Part shown: positions 55,468 to 64,000 of the stretch, piece after piece
How positions within the stretch are numbered: the first letter of the stretch is position 1
How the letters are laid out: every line of letters begins with the position of its first letter
From: Streptomyces glomeratus
Lineage (GTDB): Bacteria > Actinomycetota > Actinomycetes > Streptomycetales > Streptomycetaceae
DNA length: 64,000 bases
Direction of reading: 5' to 3'
Assembly (NCBI RefSeq): GCF_021462825.1
Contig: NZ_JAKEEB010000002.1
Coordinates: 1-64,000 of the forward strand
Translations under genes and position numbers: made by a program
Notes under the pieces: generated by a model
Told to the model about the DNA's origin: nothing
Databases searched by the model: none
The model's input: the letters and a program-made list of their open reading frames with translations, nothing else

Positions 55468-57297
55468 ATGTCTGTCAGGATAGATGGGGAAAAGTCGGGC
55501 GAGGTTCCGGGGCAGTCCCACGGAGTTCGCCGCATAGTGCGCGGCCCGCGCCCGGAGGCCGTTCCTTCGCTGGTGGCCGGCGCCTGCACGTTCGTGGGAG
55601 TCCTGGACATCGCCGCAGGAGTCTTCCCGCGCTTCCGGCACAGCCGGATGCACCGCCTCGTCGAGGTCCTGCCCGGCGCTTTCGGCCCGTTCGCGGCCGC
55701 CCTGTCGCTGAGCGCCGGTGTCCTCCTGCTGCTCCTCGCGCACGGGCTGCGGCGGCGCAAGCGCAGGGCATGGCGAGCGGCCGTGATCCTCCTGCCGGCG
55801 GGCGCCGTTGCGCAGTTCGTCTACCGCCACTCCGTCATCGGCGTCCTTCTGTCGGCTGCGCTGCTGCTTCCGCTGCTGCGCCACCGCGACGAGTTCGCGG
55901 CCCTGCCCGATCCGCGCAGCCGCTGGCGGGCGCTCGCCAACTTCGTGCTCATGGGCGCCGGTTCCCTGGGCCTCGGCCTGGTCATCGTCAGCGTCCACAC
56001 GAACCGTATGGTCGGCGACCCCAGCGTGTCCGACCGCATCGAGCACGTCCTGTACGGCCTGTTCGGCTTCGAGGGCCCGGTCGACTACACCGGCGACACC
56101 TCATGGACGGTGGGCTTCTCCCTCGGCGCGCTCGGCCTGCTGACCGCGGTCACCACGATCTACCTCGCCTTCCGCCCCGAACACCCCGCCGCCCGGCTCA
56201 CCGAGGAGGACGAGGCCCGGCTGCGTGCCCTGCTGGAGAGGCACGGCACCCGCGACTCGCTCGGCCACTTCGCGCTCCGCCGCGACAAGGCGGTCGTCTT
56301 CTCGCCGAGCGGAAAGGCCGCGGTCACCTACCGCGTGGTCTCGGGCGTGATGCTGGCCAGCGGTGACCCGATCGGCGACGTGGAGGCATGGCCCGGCGCC
56401 ATCGAGCGGTTCATGGACGAGGCCAAGGCCCATTCCTGGACCCCCGCGGTCATGGGCTGCTCGGAGACGGGCGGCGAGGTCTGGACCCGCGAAACCGGCC
56501 TGGACGCCCTCGAGTTGGGTGACGAGGCGGTGGTGGACGTCAAGGATTTCTCGCTCACCGGGCGTGCGATGCGCAACGTGCGCCAGATGGTGAAGCGCAT
56601 CGAGCGGGCGGGCTACGAAACCCGGGTGCGGCGCATCCGTGACCTGAGCGAGGGCGAGCTGGAGCGGATACGGCGCGCGGCCGAGGACTGGCGGGGCACG
56701 GACACCGAGCGCGGCTTCTCGATGGCCCTGGGCCGCATCGGCGATCCCTCCGACGGAGACTGCCTGATCGCCACGGCCCACAAACCGGACGCCGCGCAGG
56801 GCCCGTACGGCGACCTGAAGGCGATCCTGCACTTCGTCCCGTGGGGCTCGGACGGCGTCTCGCTGGATCTGATGCGCCGCGACCGCTCGGCCGACCCGGG
56901 CATGAACGAACTGCTGATCGTGGCCGCCCTCCAGGCCGCCCCGAGGCTCGGGATCGCGCGCGTCTCCCTGAACTTCGCGATGTTCCGCTCGGCGCTGGCC
57001 CGCGGCGAGAAGATCGGCGCGGGACCGGTGCTGCGGGCGTGGCGGGGACTGCTGGTCTTCCTCTCCCGCTGGTTCCAGATCGAGTCCCTGTACAAGTTCA
57101 ACGCGAAGTTCCAGCCGCGCTGGGAGCCGCGCTTCGTGGTGTACGCGTCCTCCCGCGACCTGCCGCGCATCGGTCTGGCCGCGATGCAGGCGGAGGGGTT
57201 CGTGAACCTGGCGCTGCCCCGCTTGCTGCGCCGCTCGGCTCCGGTCCGGCGGCCGTGCGCCCACACGGTGGCGGAGCGCGGGGTCCGGGCCGCCTGA
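55468..57297 (+). CDS. MprF-like phosphatidylglycerol aminoacyltransferase (DUF2156)
   Basis: The 609-residue protein has about six N-terminal membrane helices (30-245) and a C-terminal GNAT-like DUF2156 domain (FSPSGKAAVTYRVVSGVMLASGDPIGD, GFSMALGRIGDPSDGDCLIATAH, LDLMRRDRSADPGMNELLIVAAL, FNAKFQPRWEPRFVVY). Such enzymes transfer amino acids from aminoacyl-tRNA to phosphatidylglycerol, reducing surface charge and raising resistance to cationic peptides. It is shorter than MprF of firmicutes (14 helices), having lost most of the flippase part. A weak TACGGG lies 5 nt before the ATG. Confidence 0.88.
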   Translation: MSVRIDGEKSGEVPGQSHGVRRIVRGPRPEAVPSLVAGACTFVGVLDIAAGVFPRFRHSRMHRLVEVLPGAFGPFAAALSLSAGVLLLLLAHGLRRRKRRAWRAAVILLPAGAVAQFVYRHSVIGVLLSAALLLPLLRHRDEFAALPDPRSRWRALANFVLMGAGSLGLGLVIVSVHTNRMVGDPSVSDRIEHVLYGLFGFEGPVDYTGDTSWTVGFSLGALGLLTAVTTIYLAFRPEHPAARLTEEDEARLRALLERHGTRDSLGHFALRRDKAVVFSPSGKAAVTYRVVSGVMLASGDPIGDVEAWPGAIERFMDEAKAHSWTPAVMGCSETGGEVWTRETGLDALELGDEAVVDVKDFSLTGRAMRNVRQMVKRIERAGYETRVRRIRDLSEGELERIRRAAEDWRGTDTERGFSMALGRIGDPSDGDCLIATAHKPDAAQGPYGDLKAILHFVPWGSDGVSLDLMRRDRSADPGMNELLIVAALQAAPRLGIARVSLNFAMFRSALARGEKIGAGPVLRAWRGLLVFLSRWFQIESLYKFNAKFQPRWEPRFVVYASSRDLPRIGLAAMQAEGFVNLALPRLLRRSAPVRRPCAHTVAERGVRAA

Positions 57298-57509
57298 GCC
57301 GGGCCCGAGCCCGTCGGACGAGGACCGGCCCGCCGGCCCCGGCAACACGCCGGGCGAGGGTTCCCGGCCCGCCCAGCCCGCGAACCCTCGCCCGGCCCAC
57401 CCACCCCATCGGGCCGTTCCGCAGGTACCCCGTCTGCCCCACCACACACATGGGGCCGTCGTGCCCCCGCGAGCCGGAGGCGGAGCCATGGGGGGCCTAC
57501 GCTGAACGT

Positions 57510-58448
57510 ATGAGCACGAAGACCGGGCGGGGCCACGTGGCAGGCCTTCCGACATGGGACCGCTGCGCGGTCATGGGCGTCGTCAACGTCACCCCCGACT
57601 CCTTCTCCGACGGCGGCCGCTGGTTCGACACCACCACCGCCGTCAAGCACGGCCTCGACCTGGTGGCGCAGGGCGCCGACCTCGTCGACGTCGGCGGCGA
57701 GTCCACCCGCCCCGGAGCCACCCGTGTCGACGAGACCGAGGAGCTGAGGCGGGTCATCCCCGTCGTGCGCGGTCTCGCCTCCGAGGGCGTCGCGGTCTCC
57801 GTCGACACCATGCGCGCCTCGGTCGCCGAACAGGCCCTCGCCGCCGGCGCCGCCCTCGTGAACGACGTCAGCGGCGGCCTCGCCGATCCCGCGATGATCC
57901 CCGTCGTCGCGGCCTCCGGTGCCCCCTTCGTGGTCATGCACTGGCGCGGCTTCCTCGAGGGCGGCAACGTCAAGGGCGTCTACGAGGACGTCGTCACCGA
58001 AGTCTTCGACGAGCTCCACGCGCGCGTTCAGGCCGTTCTCGAGGGCGGCGTCGCCCCCGACCGGATCGTCGTCGACCCCGGCCTCGGCTTCTCCAAGCAG
58101 GCGGAGCACGACCTGGCTCTGCTCGCCCACCTCGACCGGCTGCACGCTCTGGGCCATCCCCTGCTGGTCGCCGCCTCCCGCAAGCGCTTCCTGGGCCGCG
58201 TCCTGGCCGGGCCCGAGGGCGAGCCCCCGCCCGCCCGCGAGCGCGACGCCGCCACGGCGGCCGTCTCCGCACTCGCCGCCCAGGCCGGCGCCTGGGCGGT
58301 ACGCGTGCACGAGGTCCGTGCGACAGCGGACGCGGTACGCGTCGCACGCGCCGTCGAGGCGGCTCGCGCTGCCGGCCCCGCGCCGGGCACCCCGACCCGC
58401 GGCGCGCACCCCGGCCCTGGCCCCGGAACCGCCGAAGGAGCCCGGTGA
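57510..58448 (+). CDS. folP: Dihydropteroate synthase
   Basis: The 312-residue enzyme joins pterin pyrophosphate and p-aminobenzoate and is the sulfonamide target. Diagnostic segments are VMGVVNVTPDSFSDGGRWF, DLVDVGGESTRPGA, LVNDVSGGLADP, DRIVVDPGLGFSKQ and LLVAASRKRFLG. A Pro/Gly/Ala-rich tail of about 30 residues extends beyond the usual end. TACGCT (57498-57503) lies exactly 6 nt before ATG 57510 with no ribosome binding site, so the folate operon mRNA is probably leaderless. The stop overlaps the next start as GTGA. Confidence 0.97.
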   Translation: MSTKTGRGHVAGLPTWDRCAVMGVVNVTPDSFSDGGRWFDTTTAVKHGLDLVAQGADLVDVGGESTRPGATRVDETEELRRVIPVVRGLASEGVAVSVDTMRASVAEQALAAGAALVNDVSGGLADPAMIPVVAASGAPFVVMHWRGFLEGGNVKGVYEDVVTEVFDELHARVQAVLEGGVAPDRIVVDPGLGFSKQAEHDLALLAHLDRLHALGHPLLVAASRKRFLGRVLAGPEGEPPPARERDAATAAVSALAAQAGAWAVRVHEVRATADAVRVARAVEAARAAGPAPGTPTRGAHPGPGPGTAEGAR

Positions 58449-58948
58449 GCACCGCCCACACCGATGTCGAACAGGTCGAGCGGGCCAACACCGCCTTCTA
58501 CGAGGCGATGGAACGGGGTGATTTCGAGGAGCTGTCGTCGCTCTGGCTGACGCCCGCCGACCTGGGCATCGACGAGGAGTACCACGACCCGGCGGACGCC
58601 GGGGTGATCTCCTGCGTCCACCCCGGCTGGCCCGTCCTGACCGGCCGCGGCGAGGTCCTGCGGTCGTACGCCCTGATCATGGCGAACACCGACTACATCC
58701 AGTTCTTCCTCACGGACGTGCACGTCTCGGTGACCGGCGACACCGCCCTGGTGACCTGCACCGAGAACATCCTCAGCGGCGGACCGGCCCCGGATGAGGG
58801 CGAGGAGCTGGGCCCGCTCGTCGGCCAGTTGGTGGTCGCCTCGAACCTCTTCCGCCGCACCCCCGACGGCTGGAAGCTCTGGTCCCACCACGCCTCCCCC
58901 GTCCTGACCGAGTCCGCCGACGAAGAAGAGGACGACTCACCGGCGTGA
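58445..58948 (+). CDS. NTF2-like (SnoaL/DUF4440-type) protein within the folate cluster
   Basis: The 167-residue protein has an NTF2-like fold: NTAFYEAMERGDFEELSSLWL, the core WPVLTGRGEVLRSYALIMANTDYIQFFLTDVHVSVTGDTALVTCTENI, and FRRTPDGWKLWSHHASPVL. The C-terminus is acidic. It is translationally coupled to folP (GTGA), so it may assist folate synthesis, but no catalytic role is documented to my knowledge. The family often functions in ligand binding or isomerisation. Confidence 0.85.
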   Translation: MSTAHTDVEQVERANTAFYEAMERGDFEELSSLWLTPADLGIDEEYHDPADAGVISCVHPGWPVLTGRGEVLRSYALIMANTDYIQFFLTDVHVSVTGDTALVTCTENILSGGPAPDEGEELGPLVGQLVVASNLFRRTPDGWKLWSHHASPVLTESADEEEDDSPA

Positions 58949-59208
58949 GGGGGTGGCAGAGCCCGCAGGAATGGGTAGGCGGCCGGTGAGTGGCGGGAAT
59001 CACCTACTCTCGGGTAGGACGCGGCTACCGCCCCGTAAGCCACCTTGTTCCCCAGGGGAAAGGCCCGACGTAGACCCCGGCGACGGCCCCGAAGGGCCCT
59101 CGGGGGAGGCAACGCTGTCAGTGCCCGCAGGTAGATTCGTTCGCGGCGGGTGTACCGACCACACTCGGTGCACACCTGTCGCCACCGACGATTGCAGGAG
59201 TGATTCGC
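58949..59208 (+). other. Structured 260-bp leader region upstream of folB
   Basis: The gap contains several hairpin-forming pairs: CCTAC/GTAGG at 59003-59018, a second around CCCCGAAGGGCCCTCGGGG near 59087-59105, and GTGTACCGACC-like words later. It may hold a promoter and structured leader for folB-folK. I could not match it to a known riboswitch. The AGGAG ribosome site for folB is at 59196-59200. Confidence 0.45.
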
Positions 59209-59568
59209 GTGGATCGTGTCGCGCTGCGCGGCCTCAAAGCCCGCGGGCACCACGGCGTGTTCCCCAGGGAGCGCGAGGAGGGGCAGACCTTCATCGTGGA
59301 CCTCGTCCTGGGTCTGGACACCCGGCCGGCCGCGGCCGACGACGACCTGTCGAAGACCGTCCACTACGGCATCGTCGCCGAAGAGGTCGTGGCCCTGATC
59401 CAAGGAGAACCCGTCGACCTCATCGAGACGCTCGCCGAGCGCATCGCCCTGTGCTGCCTCAAGCACGCCCCGGTCCGCGAGGTCGAGGTCTGTGTACACA
59501 AACCGGACGCGCCGATCACCGTCCCCTTCGACGACGTGACCGTCACCATCACCCGGAGCCGAGTATGA
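59209..59568 (+). CDS. folB: Dihydroneopterin aldolase
   Basis: The 119-residue enzyme cleaves dihydroneopterin to 6-hydroxymethyl-dihydropterin. MDRVALRGLKARGHHGVFPREREEGQTFIVDL is the family N-terminus, VHYGIVAEEVVALIQGEPVDLIETLAERIA carries the active-site Tyr and Glu region, and VHKPDAPI is conserved. An upstream GTG at 59200 overlaps the AGGAG ribosome site and cannot use it; GTG 59209 is 8 nt downstream of it and gives the usual length. The stop overlaps the folK start (ATGA). Confidence 0.96.
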   Translation: MDRVALRGLKARGHHGVFPREREEGQTFIVDLVLGLDTRPAAADDDLSKTVHYGIVAEEVVALIQGEPVDLIETLAERIALCCLKHAPVREVEVCVHKPDAPITVPFDDVTVTITRSRV

Positions 59569-60176
59569 GCGCCTTCTTCGCCGGGGGTCAGAGCGACCCG
59601 ACCGTACAGCCGGTGCCCGCCTCCGTGGTGGAGCGGGTGGACGCCGCCGACACGACCCTGCAGAACCCGAAACGGGCCGTGATCTCCCTCGGCTCCAACC
59701 TGGGCAACCGCCTGGAGACGCTTCAGGGCGCCATCGACGCCCTGGAGGACACCCCGGGTGTCCGCGTCAAGGGTGTCTCGCCGGTGTACGAGACGGAGCC
59801 GTGGGGCGTGGCCCCGGGCAGTCAGCCGGCGTACTTCAATGCGGTGGTCGTGGTGAAGACCACCCTGCCTCCCTCCTCGCTCCTGGAGCGGGCCCACGCC
59901 GTGGAGGAGGCCTTCCACCGGGTGCGGGACGAGCGCTGGGGCGCGCGCACCCTGGATGTGGACATCATCACGTACGCGGAAGTCGTCTCCGACGACCCGG
60001 TGCTGACCCTCCCCCACCCGCGCGCCCACGAACGGGCCTTCGTCCTCGCGCCCTGGCACGACCTGGACCCGGCGGCCCAGCTCCCCGCCCGCGGGCCGGT
60101 GGCGGACCTGCTCGCCGCCGTCACCCGCGAAGGTGTCACACCCCGCCCCGACCTGGAACTCCGGCTGCCTGAATAG
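59565..60176 (+). CDS. folK: 2-amino-4-hydroxy-6-hydroxymethyldihydropteridine pyrophosphokinase
   Basis: The 203-residue kinase activates the pterin for FolP. SLGSNLGNRLETLQGAIDAL, VSPVYETEPWGV and the signature RDERWGARTLDVDIITY (metal-binding DxD) are present, followed by LPHPRAHERAFVLAPWHDLDPAA. About 37 extra N-terminal residues precede the catalytic core, as in other streptomycetes. Its start overlaps folB by 4 nt. Confidence 0.96.
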   Translation: MSAFFAGGQSDPTVQPVPASVVERVDAADTTLQNPKRAVISLGSNLGNRLETLQGAIDALEDTPGVRVKGVSPVYETEPWGVAPGSQPAYFNAVVVVKTTLPPSSLLERAHAVEEAFHRVRDERWGARTLDVDIITYAEVVSDDPVLTLPHPRAHERAFVLAPWHDLDPAAQLPARGPVADLLAAVTREGVTPRPDLELRLPE

Positions 60177-60254
60177 TCGTTAAGGTCTACCGGACCGGGA
60201 CACTCCCGGCTCCACGACCGTGTACGGGCGACCGACGGCTGACGAAGGGGCATC

Positions 60255-60740
60255 GTGAAAGAGCTGCGCATCAGGACGCTGGCAGCGGTGTTCGTGGTGG
60301 CCGGAGTACTGTCCTGGGCGGCCGCCCGCCTGTGGAACGCGGTGGACACCCTCCCCCGGGTCCCCTTGGCCGCGCCCATCGTCCTCGCCCTGATCGCCGT
60401 GGTCCTGCTGGCCACGGCGCTCTCCCTCCGCGCCCGGCTCAAGGCCCAGCGGGAGCGCCGCCCGGGCGCGAAGGGCGTCGACCCGCTGATGGCGGCCCGC
60501 GCGGTCGTCTTCGGCCAGGCGAGCGCCCTGGTCGCGGCCCTGGTCGCCGGCATGTACGGAGGCGCGGGCGTCTTCCTGCTGGAGTCCCTGGACATCCCCG
60601 CGGTGCGCGACCAGGCCATCTACGCCGGCTTCTCGGTCCTCGCGGGCATCGCCGTCATAGCGGCCGCCTTCTTCCTGGAACGCGTCTGCCGCCTCCCGGA
60701 GGACGACGAACACAACGGCAACGCGACACCGGTGGCCTGA
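60255..60740 (+). CDS. DUF3180 membrane protein
   Basis: The 161-residue protein has four membrane helices (about 8-26, 38-58, 82-103 and 124-145), the pattern of DUF3180, a family usually found just after folK in actinobacteria. Its role is unknown; the constant linkage suggests pterin or folate handling at the membrane. The GTG at 60255 follows AAGGGG. It lies 78 bp from folK and is convergent with folE. Confidence 0.88.
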   Translation: MKELRIRTLAAVFVVAGVLSWAAARLWNAVDTLPRVPLAAPIVLALIAVVLLATALSLRARLKAQRERRPGAKGVDPLMAARAVVFGQASALVAALVAGMYGGAGVFLLESLDIPAVRDQAIYAGFSVLAGIAVIAAAFFLERVCRLPEDDEHNGNATPVA

Positions 60741-60772
60741 CTTCCTGAAGCCGCGCCGCGGTACGCGCTGCC

Positions 60773-61378
60773 TCAGCGCGCCATGATGAGGCTCATGGCC
60801 TCATTGCGCGTGGCCGCGTCCCGCAGCTGGCCGCGCACCGCCGAGGTGATCGTCTTCGCGCCGGGCTTGCGGATGCCGCGCATCGACATGCACATGTGCT
60901 CGCACTCGATCACTACGATCACACCGCGCGGCTCGAGGATCTCCATGAGGGAGTCGGCGACCTGCGTCGTCAGCCGCTCCTGCACCTGCGGCCGGCGCGC
61001 GAAGACGTCCACGAGCCGGGCCAGCTTCGACAGGCCCGTGATCTTGCCGCTCGTCGACGGGATGTAGCCGACGTGCGCGACCCCGCGGAACGGCACGAGA
61101 TGGTGCTCACAGGTCGAGAACACCTCGATGTCCTTCACCAGCACCATCTCGTCATGGCCCAGGTCGAAGGTCGTCGTCAGAACGTCCTCGGGTTTCTGCC
61201 ACAGGCCCCCGAATATCTCCCGGTACGCCCGGGCCACCCGCCCCGGAGTCTCGCGCAGACCTTCCCGGTCCGGGTCCTCTCCGACCGCGATGAGCAGCTC
61301 CCGTACGGCATTCTCCGCACGCTTCTCGTCGAACTCGCCGATCGTGCCCTCGCCGTCCAGCGTCACCGGGTCGGTCAT
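60773..61378 (-). CDS. folE: GTP cyclohydrolase I
   Basis: The 201-residue zinc enzyme makes dihydroneopterin triphosphate from GTP, the first folate step. Motifs are [22 protein letters not shown] (zinc Cys and His), [28 protein letters not shown] and [28 protein letters not shown] (third ligand). ATG 61378 (MTDPVTLDG) follows GAGG; an in-frame upstream ATG at 61411 lacks a site. It is convergent with the folP-folK group and lies downstream of ftsH behind a terminator. Confidence 0.97.
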   Translation of the reverse strand: MTDPVTLDGEGTIGEFDEKRAENAVRELLIAVGEDPDREGLRETPGRVARAYREIFGGLWQKPEDVLTTTFDLGHDEMVLVKDIEVFSTCEHHLVPFRGVAHVGYIPSTSGKITGLSKLARLVDVFARRPQVQERLTTQVADSLMEILEPRGVIVVIECEHMCMSMRGIRKPGAKTITSAVRGQLRDAATRNEAMSLIMAR

Positions 61379-61443
61379 CTGGTGCCTCGTTCCTGCGCCT
61401 GCGACGCGCACGGATCGCGCGTCTGAAGTGCGGCCTCCAAAAC

Positions 61444-61480
61444 GCCGCGCCCCCCAGGCTAAAACCCTGGGGGGCGCGGC
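61444..61480 (-). terminator. ftsH terminator
   Basis: A perfect 15-bp stem (GCCGCGCCCCCCAGG and complement) with loop CTAAAAC lies 42 bp after the ftsH stop on the minus strand. It separates ftsH from folE. Confidence 0.85.
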
Positions 61481-61521
61481 AGAAATTCCGGGCCTTGCGG
61501 GGCCCTGGGAAGAGCGGTGAC

Positions 61522-63582
61522 TCAGCTCTCCCGGCGGTCCTCCGGAGCCGCCTCCGCGGGGAGGGACTCGGTCGCGTTCGCGATCGCCGGGGTCGCGCCG
61601 TTCGTCCCGTTCGTCAGGGCCAGCTCCTTGGGGGAGAGCACCGGCGGGCGGGTGGACGGCGTGCGGCGCGAGGAGCCGGTCCAGGCGGGCCGCGGCGGGC
61701 GCTTGACGATCGGGGCGAAGATCTCGGCGATCTCCTCCTTGCCCAGCGTCTCCTTCTCGAGCAGCGCGAGCACCAGGTTGTCCAGGACGTCCCGGTTCTC
61801 GACCAGGATCTCCCAGGCCTCGTTGTGAGCGTTCTCGATGAGCTTCTTGACTTCCTCGTCCACCAGCGCGGCGACCTCTTCCGAGTAGTCGCGCTGGTGA
61901 GCCATCTCACGTCCGAGGAACGGCTCGGTGTTGTCGCCGCCGAACTTGATCGCGCCGAGGCGCTCGGTCATGCCGTACTGCGTGACCATCGCGCGAGCCG
62001 TGGCCGTGGCCTTCTCGATGTCGTTCGCGGCACCCGTGGTCGGGTCGTGGAAGACGAGCTCCTCGGCCGCGCGGCCGCCCAGCATGTAGGCCAGCTGGTC
62101 CAGCATCTCGTTGCGGGTCGTGGAGTACTTGTCCTCGTCCGGGAGCACCATCGTGTAGCCCAGCGCGCGGCCGCGGGACAGGATCGTGATCTTGTGGACC
62201 GGGTCGGAGTTCGGCGAGGCCGCCGCGACCAGGGCGTGGCCGCCCTCGTGGTACGCGGTGATCTTCTTCTCCTTGTCCGACATGATCCGGGTCCGCTTCT
62301 GCGGTCCCGCGACCACGCGGTCGATCGCCTCGTCCAGCATCTGGTTGTCGATCAGCTTGCGGTCGCTGCGGGCCGTGAGCAGGGCCGCCTCGTTCAGCAC
62401 GTTCGACAGGTCGGCACCGGTGAAGCCGGGGGTGCGGCGGGCGACGGCCGACAGATCGACGTCCGGAGCGACCGGCTTGCCCTTCTGGTGGACCTTGAGG
62501 ATCTCCAGACGGCCCTGCATGTCCGGGCGGTCGACCGCGATCTGGCGGTCGAAGCGGCCGGGCCGCAGGAGGGCCGGGTCGAGGATGTCCGGGCGGTTCG
62601 TGGCGGCGATAAGGATCACGCCGCCCTTCACGTCGAAGCCGTCCATCTCGACGAGCAGCTGGTTCAGGGTCTGCTCGCGCTCGTCGTGACCGCCGCCGAG
62701 ACCGGCGCCGCGGTGGCGGCCGACCGCGTCGATCTCGTCGACGAAGACGATCGCCGGGGCGTTCGCCTTGGCCTGCTCGAACAGGTCACGGACCCGGGAG
62801 GCACCGACACCGACGAACATCTCGACGAAGTCGGAACCGGAGATCGAGTAGAAGGGGACGCCCGCCTCGCCGGCGACGGCACGCGCCAGCAGCGTCTTGC
62901 CCGTACCGGGGGGCCCGTAGAGGAGCACACCCTTGGGGATCTTGGCGCCCACGGCCTGGAACTTGGCCGGCTCCTGGAGGAACTCCTTGATCTCCTGGAG
63001 TTCCTCGACGGCCTCGTCCGCGCCCGCGACGTCCGCGAAGGTCGTCTTCGGGGTGTCCTTGGTGATGAGCTTCGCCTTGGACTTCCCGAAGTTCATCACC
63101 CGGGAGCCGCCGCCCTGCATCTGGTTCATCAGGAACAGGAAGACGACCACGATGAGGACGAAGGGCAGAAGCGAGAGCAGGATCCCGACGAACGGGTTCT
63201 GCTTGGACGGCGAGACCGTGTAGCCGTCCGGGATCTGCTTGGTCTGGAACTTGTCCTGCAGGGTGTTGGCCAGGGTCACGCCCTGGTTGCCGATGTAGCT
63301 CGCCTGGATCTTGGAGCTGCCCTCGACCTTGACGCCGTCCTTGAGCGAGACCTTGATGATCTGCTCGTCGCCGGTGGTCAGCTTGGCCTGCTGGACCTTG
63401 TTTTCATTGATCGCCGCAACGACCTGGCCGGTGTCCACCGTCTTGTAGCCGCCGGAAGAGCCGACGACCTGCATCAAAACGACCACGGCAAGGACGGCCA
63501 GCACGATCCACATGACCGGCCCACGGAAGTATCGCTTCACGTCCATCCATACGGAGCGGTGCCGCCCCGTCCCTCCTGCCAT
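61522..63582 (-). CDS. ftsH: ATP-dependent zinc metalloprotease FtsH
   Basis: The 686-residue membrane AAA protease degrades misfolded and regulatory membrane proteins. Two helices flank a periplasmic-type loop (about 23-43 and 132-152). Walker A is GPPGTGKT, Walker [34 protein letters not shown] and the zinc site HEGGH. The tail ends in low-complexity [18 protein letters not shown] 63582 lies just after TTTATCAAACTCACT, with no ribosome site, so it may be leaderless; ATG 63546 ([10 protein letters not shown]) is the main alternative start and is equally conserved. Confidence 0.96.
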   Translation of the reverse strand: MAGGTGRHRSVWMDVKRYFRGPVMWIVLAVLAVVVLMQVVGSSGGYKTVDTGQVVAAINENKVQQAKLTTGDEQIIKVSLKDGVKVEGSSKIQASYIGNQGVTLANTLQDKFQTKQIPDGYTVSPSKQNPFVGILLSLLPFVLIVVVFLFLMNQMQGGGSRVMNFGKSKAKLITKDTPKTTFADVAGADEAVEELQEIKEFLQEPAKFQAVGAKIPKGVLLYGPPGTGKTLLARAVAGEAGVPFYSISGSDFVEMFVGVGASRVRDLFEQAKANAPAIVFVDEIDAVGRHRGAGLGGGHDEREQTLNQLLVEMDGFDVKGGVILIAATNRPDILDPALLRPGRFDRQIAVDRPDMQGRLEILKVHQKGKPVAPDVDLSAVARRTPGFTGADLSNVLNEAALLTARSDRKLIDNQMLDEAIDRVVAGPQKRTRIMSDKEKKITAYHEGGHALVAAASPNSDPVHKITILSRGRALGYTMVLPDEDKYSTTRNEMLDQLAYMLGGRAAEELVFHDPTTGAANDIEKATATARAMVTQYGMTERLGAIKFGGDNTEPFLGREMAHQRDYSEEVAALVDEEVKKLIENAHNEAWEILVENRDVLDNLVLALLEKETLGKEEIAEIFAPIVKRPPRPAWTGSSRRTPSTRPPVLSPKELALTNGTNGATPAIANATESLPAEAAPEDRRES

Positions 63583-63733
63583 AGTGAGTTTGATAAAGAC
63601 AGTTCTTCTGACGGTACCCCAGGATTGTCACCCGCAGCCGCGGGGACCGCTGGCAATACCGTCCATGCATGCTCCAACGGCGCGAGACCCGCTGGGGTTC
63701 CCGAACGTCCTGAAACAGCCCGGACCTCGGGTT

Positions 63734-63755
63734 CGGCCGCCGTCGCCGGCGGCCG
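63734..63755. terminator. Hairpin downstream of hpt
   Basis: CGGCCGCC (63734-63741) and its complement GGCGGCCG (63748-63755) form an 8-bp stem with a 6-nt loop, 12 bp beyond the hpt stop on the minus strand. Confidence 0.55.
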
Positions 63756-63767
63756 GACCGCTGAGGC

Positions 63768-64000
63768 TCAGCCGCCGTAGACGTGGGGGGCGAGCGTACC
63801 GACGAACGGCAAGTTGCGGTACTTCTCCGCGTAGTCGAGGCCGTAGCCCACGACGAACTCGTTCGGGATGTCGAAGCCGACCCACTCGACGTCGATCGCG
63901 ACCTTGGCCGCCTCCGGCTTGCGCAGCAGCGTGCACACCTTCAGGGAGGCGGGCTCGCGGGAGCCGAGGTTGGAGATCAGCCAGGACAGCGTCAGGCCGG
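63768..64000 (-). CDS. hpt: Hypoxanthine phosphoribosyltransferase, 3' part (runs off the window)
   Basis: The C-terminal 77 residues are visible: [75 protein letters not shown] (in two parts). [25 protein letters not shown] is the diagnostic end of purine salvage HPRT. The 5' part, with the PRPP loop, lies beyond position 64000. The hpt-ftsH-folE order is conserved in actinobacteria. Confidence 0.95.
   Translation of the reverse strand, partial: GLTLSWLISNLGSREPASLKVCTLLRKPEAAKVAIDVEWVGFDIPNEFVVGYGLDYAEKYRNLPFVGTLAPHVYGG

Overview
The window is chromosomal DNA of a Streptomyces or close relative. It has very high GC content, third-codon GC bias, many GTG starts, and a gene order that matches, from memory, the Streptomyces coelicolor core region from the auxiliary tryptophanyl-tRNA synthetase gene to hpt. 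No rRNA, tRNA, CRISPR array, insertion sequence or prophage was seen. It reads as conserved core chromosome punctuated by two variable minisatellites.

Layout. 1-8.4 kb: a non-coding repeat zone, then trpS behind a Trp-Trp leader-peptide attenuator, proC, a two-gene ABC exporter, a methyltransferase, an SH3 protein and a Ser/Thr kinase with a beta-propeller. 8.4-14 kb: ilvD, a 34-bp tandem repeat, a TetR gene, a sugar isomerase-like gene and ppx/gppA, with a divergent Cys-rich protein. 14-21.5 kb: an unusual sigma/anti-sigma/BACON fusion divergent from radA, then disA (c-di-AMP synthase) and mutY. 21.5-26 kb: the cell-envelope stress operon sigE-cseA-cseB-cseC, ending inside a 30-unit, 26-bp minisatellite. 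26-30 kb: glyoxalase-like and AraC-type genes, an MFS exporter with its divergent TetR gene, and an M23 peptidase. 30-36.8 kb: clpC, an SCO3374-family gene, lsr2, an N-acetylglutamate synthase-like gene, a BlaI-type regulator and small conserved genes. 36.9-42.3 kb: a translationally coupled vitamin operon, DUF2520 - panC - nadB - nadC - coaX, for pantothenate/CoA and NAD. 42.5-48 kb: a threonine aldolase, a DUF5937/ArsR regulator, a TmrB-like protein and a LuxR-type two-component pair. 48-52 kb: a MidA/NDUFAF7-like methyltransferase tail-to-tail with an isolated nuoD, then two PH-domain membrane proteins. 52-57.3 kb: a membrane/coiled-coil protein, an esterase and an MprF-like aminoacyltransferase. 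57.5-64 kb: folate genes folP, folB and folK with companions, convergent folE, then ftsH and the 3' end of hpt.

Themes. Stress and envelope control (SigE/Cse, ClpC, FtsH, DisA, MprF-like, M23, Lsr2) is interleaved with cofactor synthesis (folate, NAD, CoA). A recurrent promoter design stands out. At least 17 genes have a TANNNT-like -10 hexamer exactly 6 or 7 nt before the start codon and no convincing ribosome binding site, which predicts leaderless mRNAs. Two other promoters (clpC and lsr2) have a palindrome filling the 17-bp spacer. The observations I rate highest are the methyltransferase/nuoD pair, the sigma/anti-sigma/BACON fusion, the leaderless promoter set and the minisatellite that begins in the cseC stop codon.
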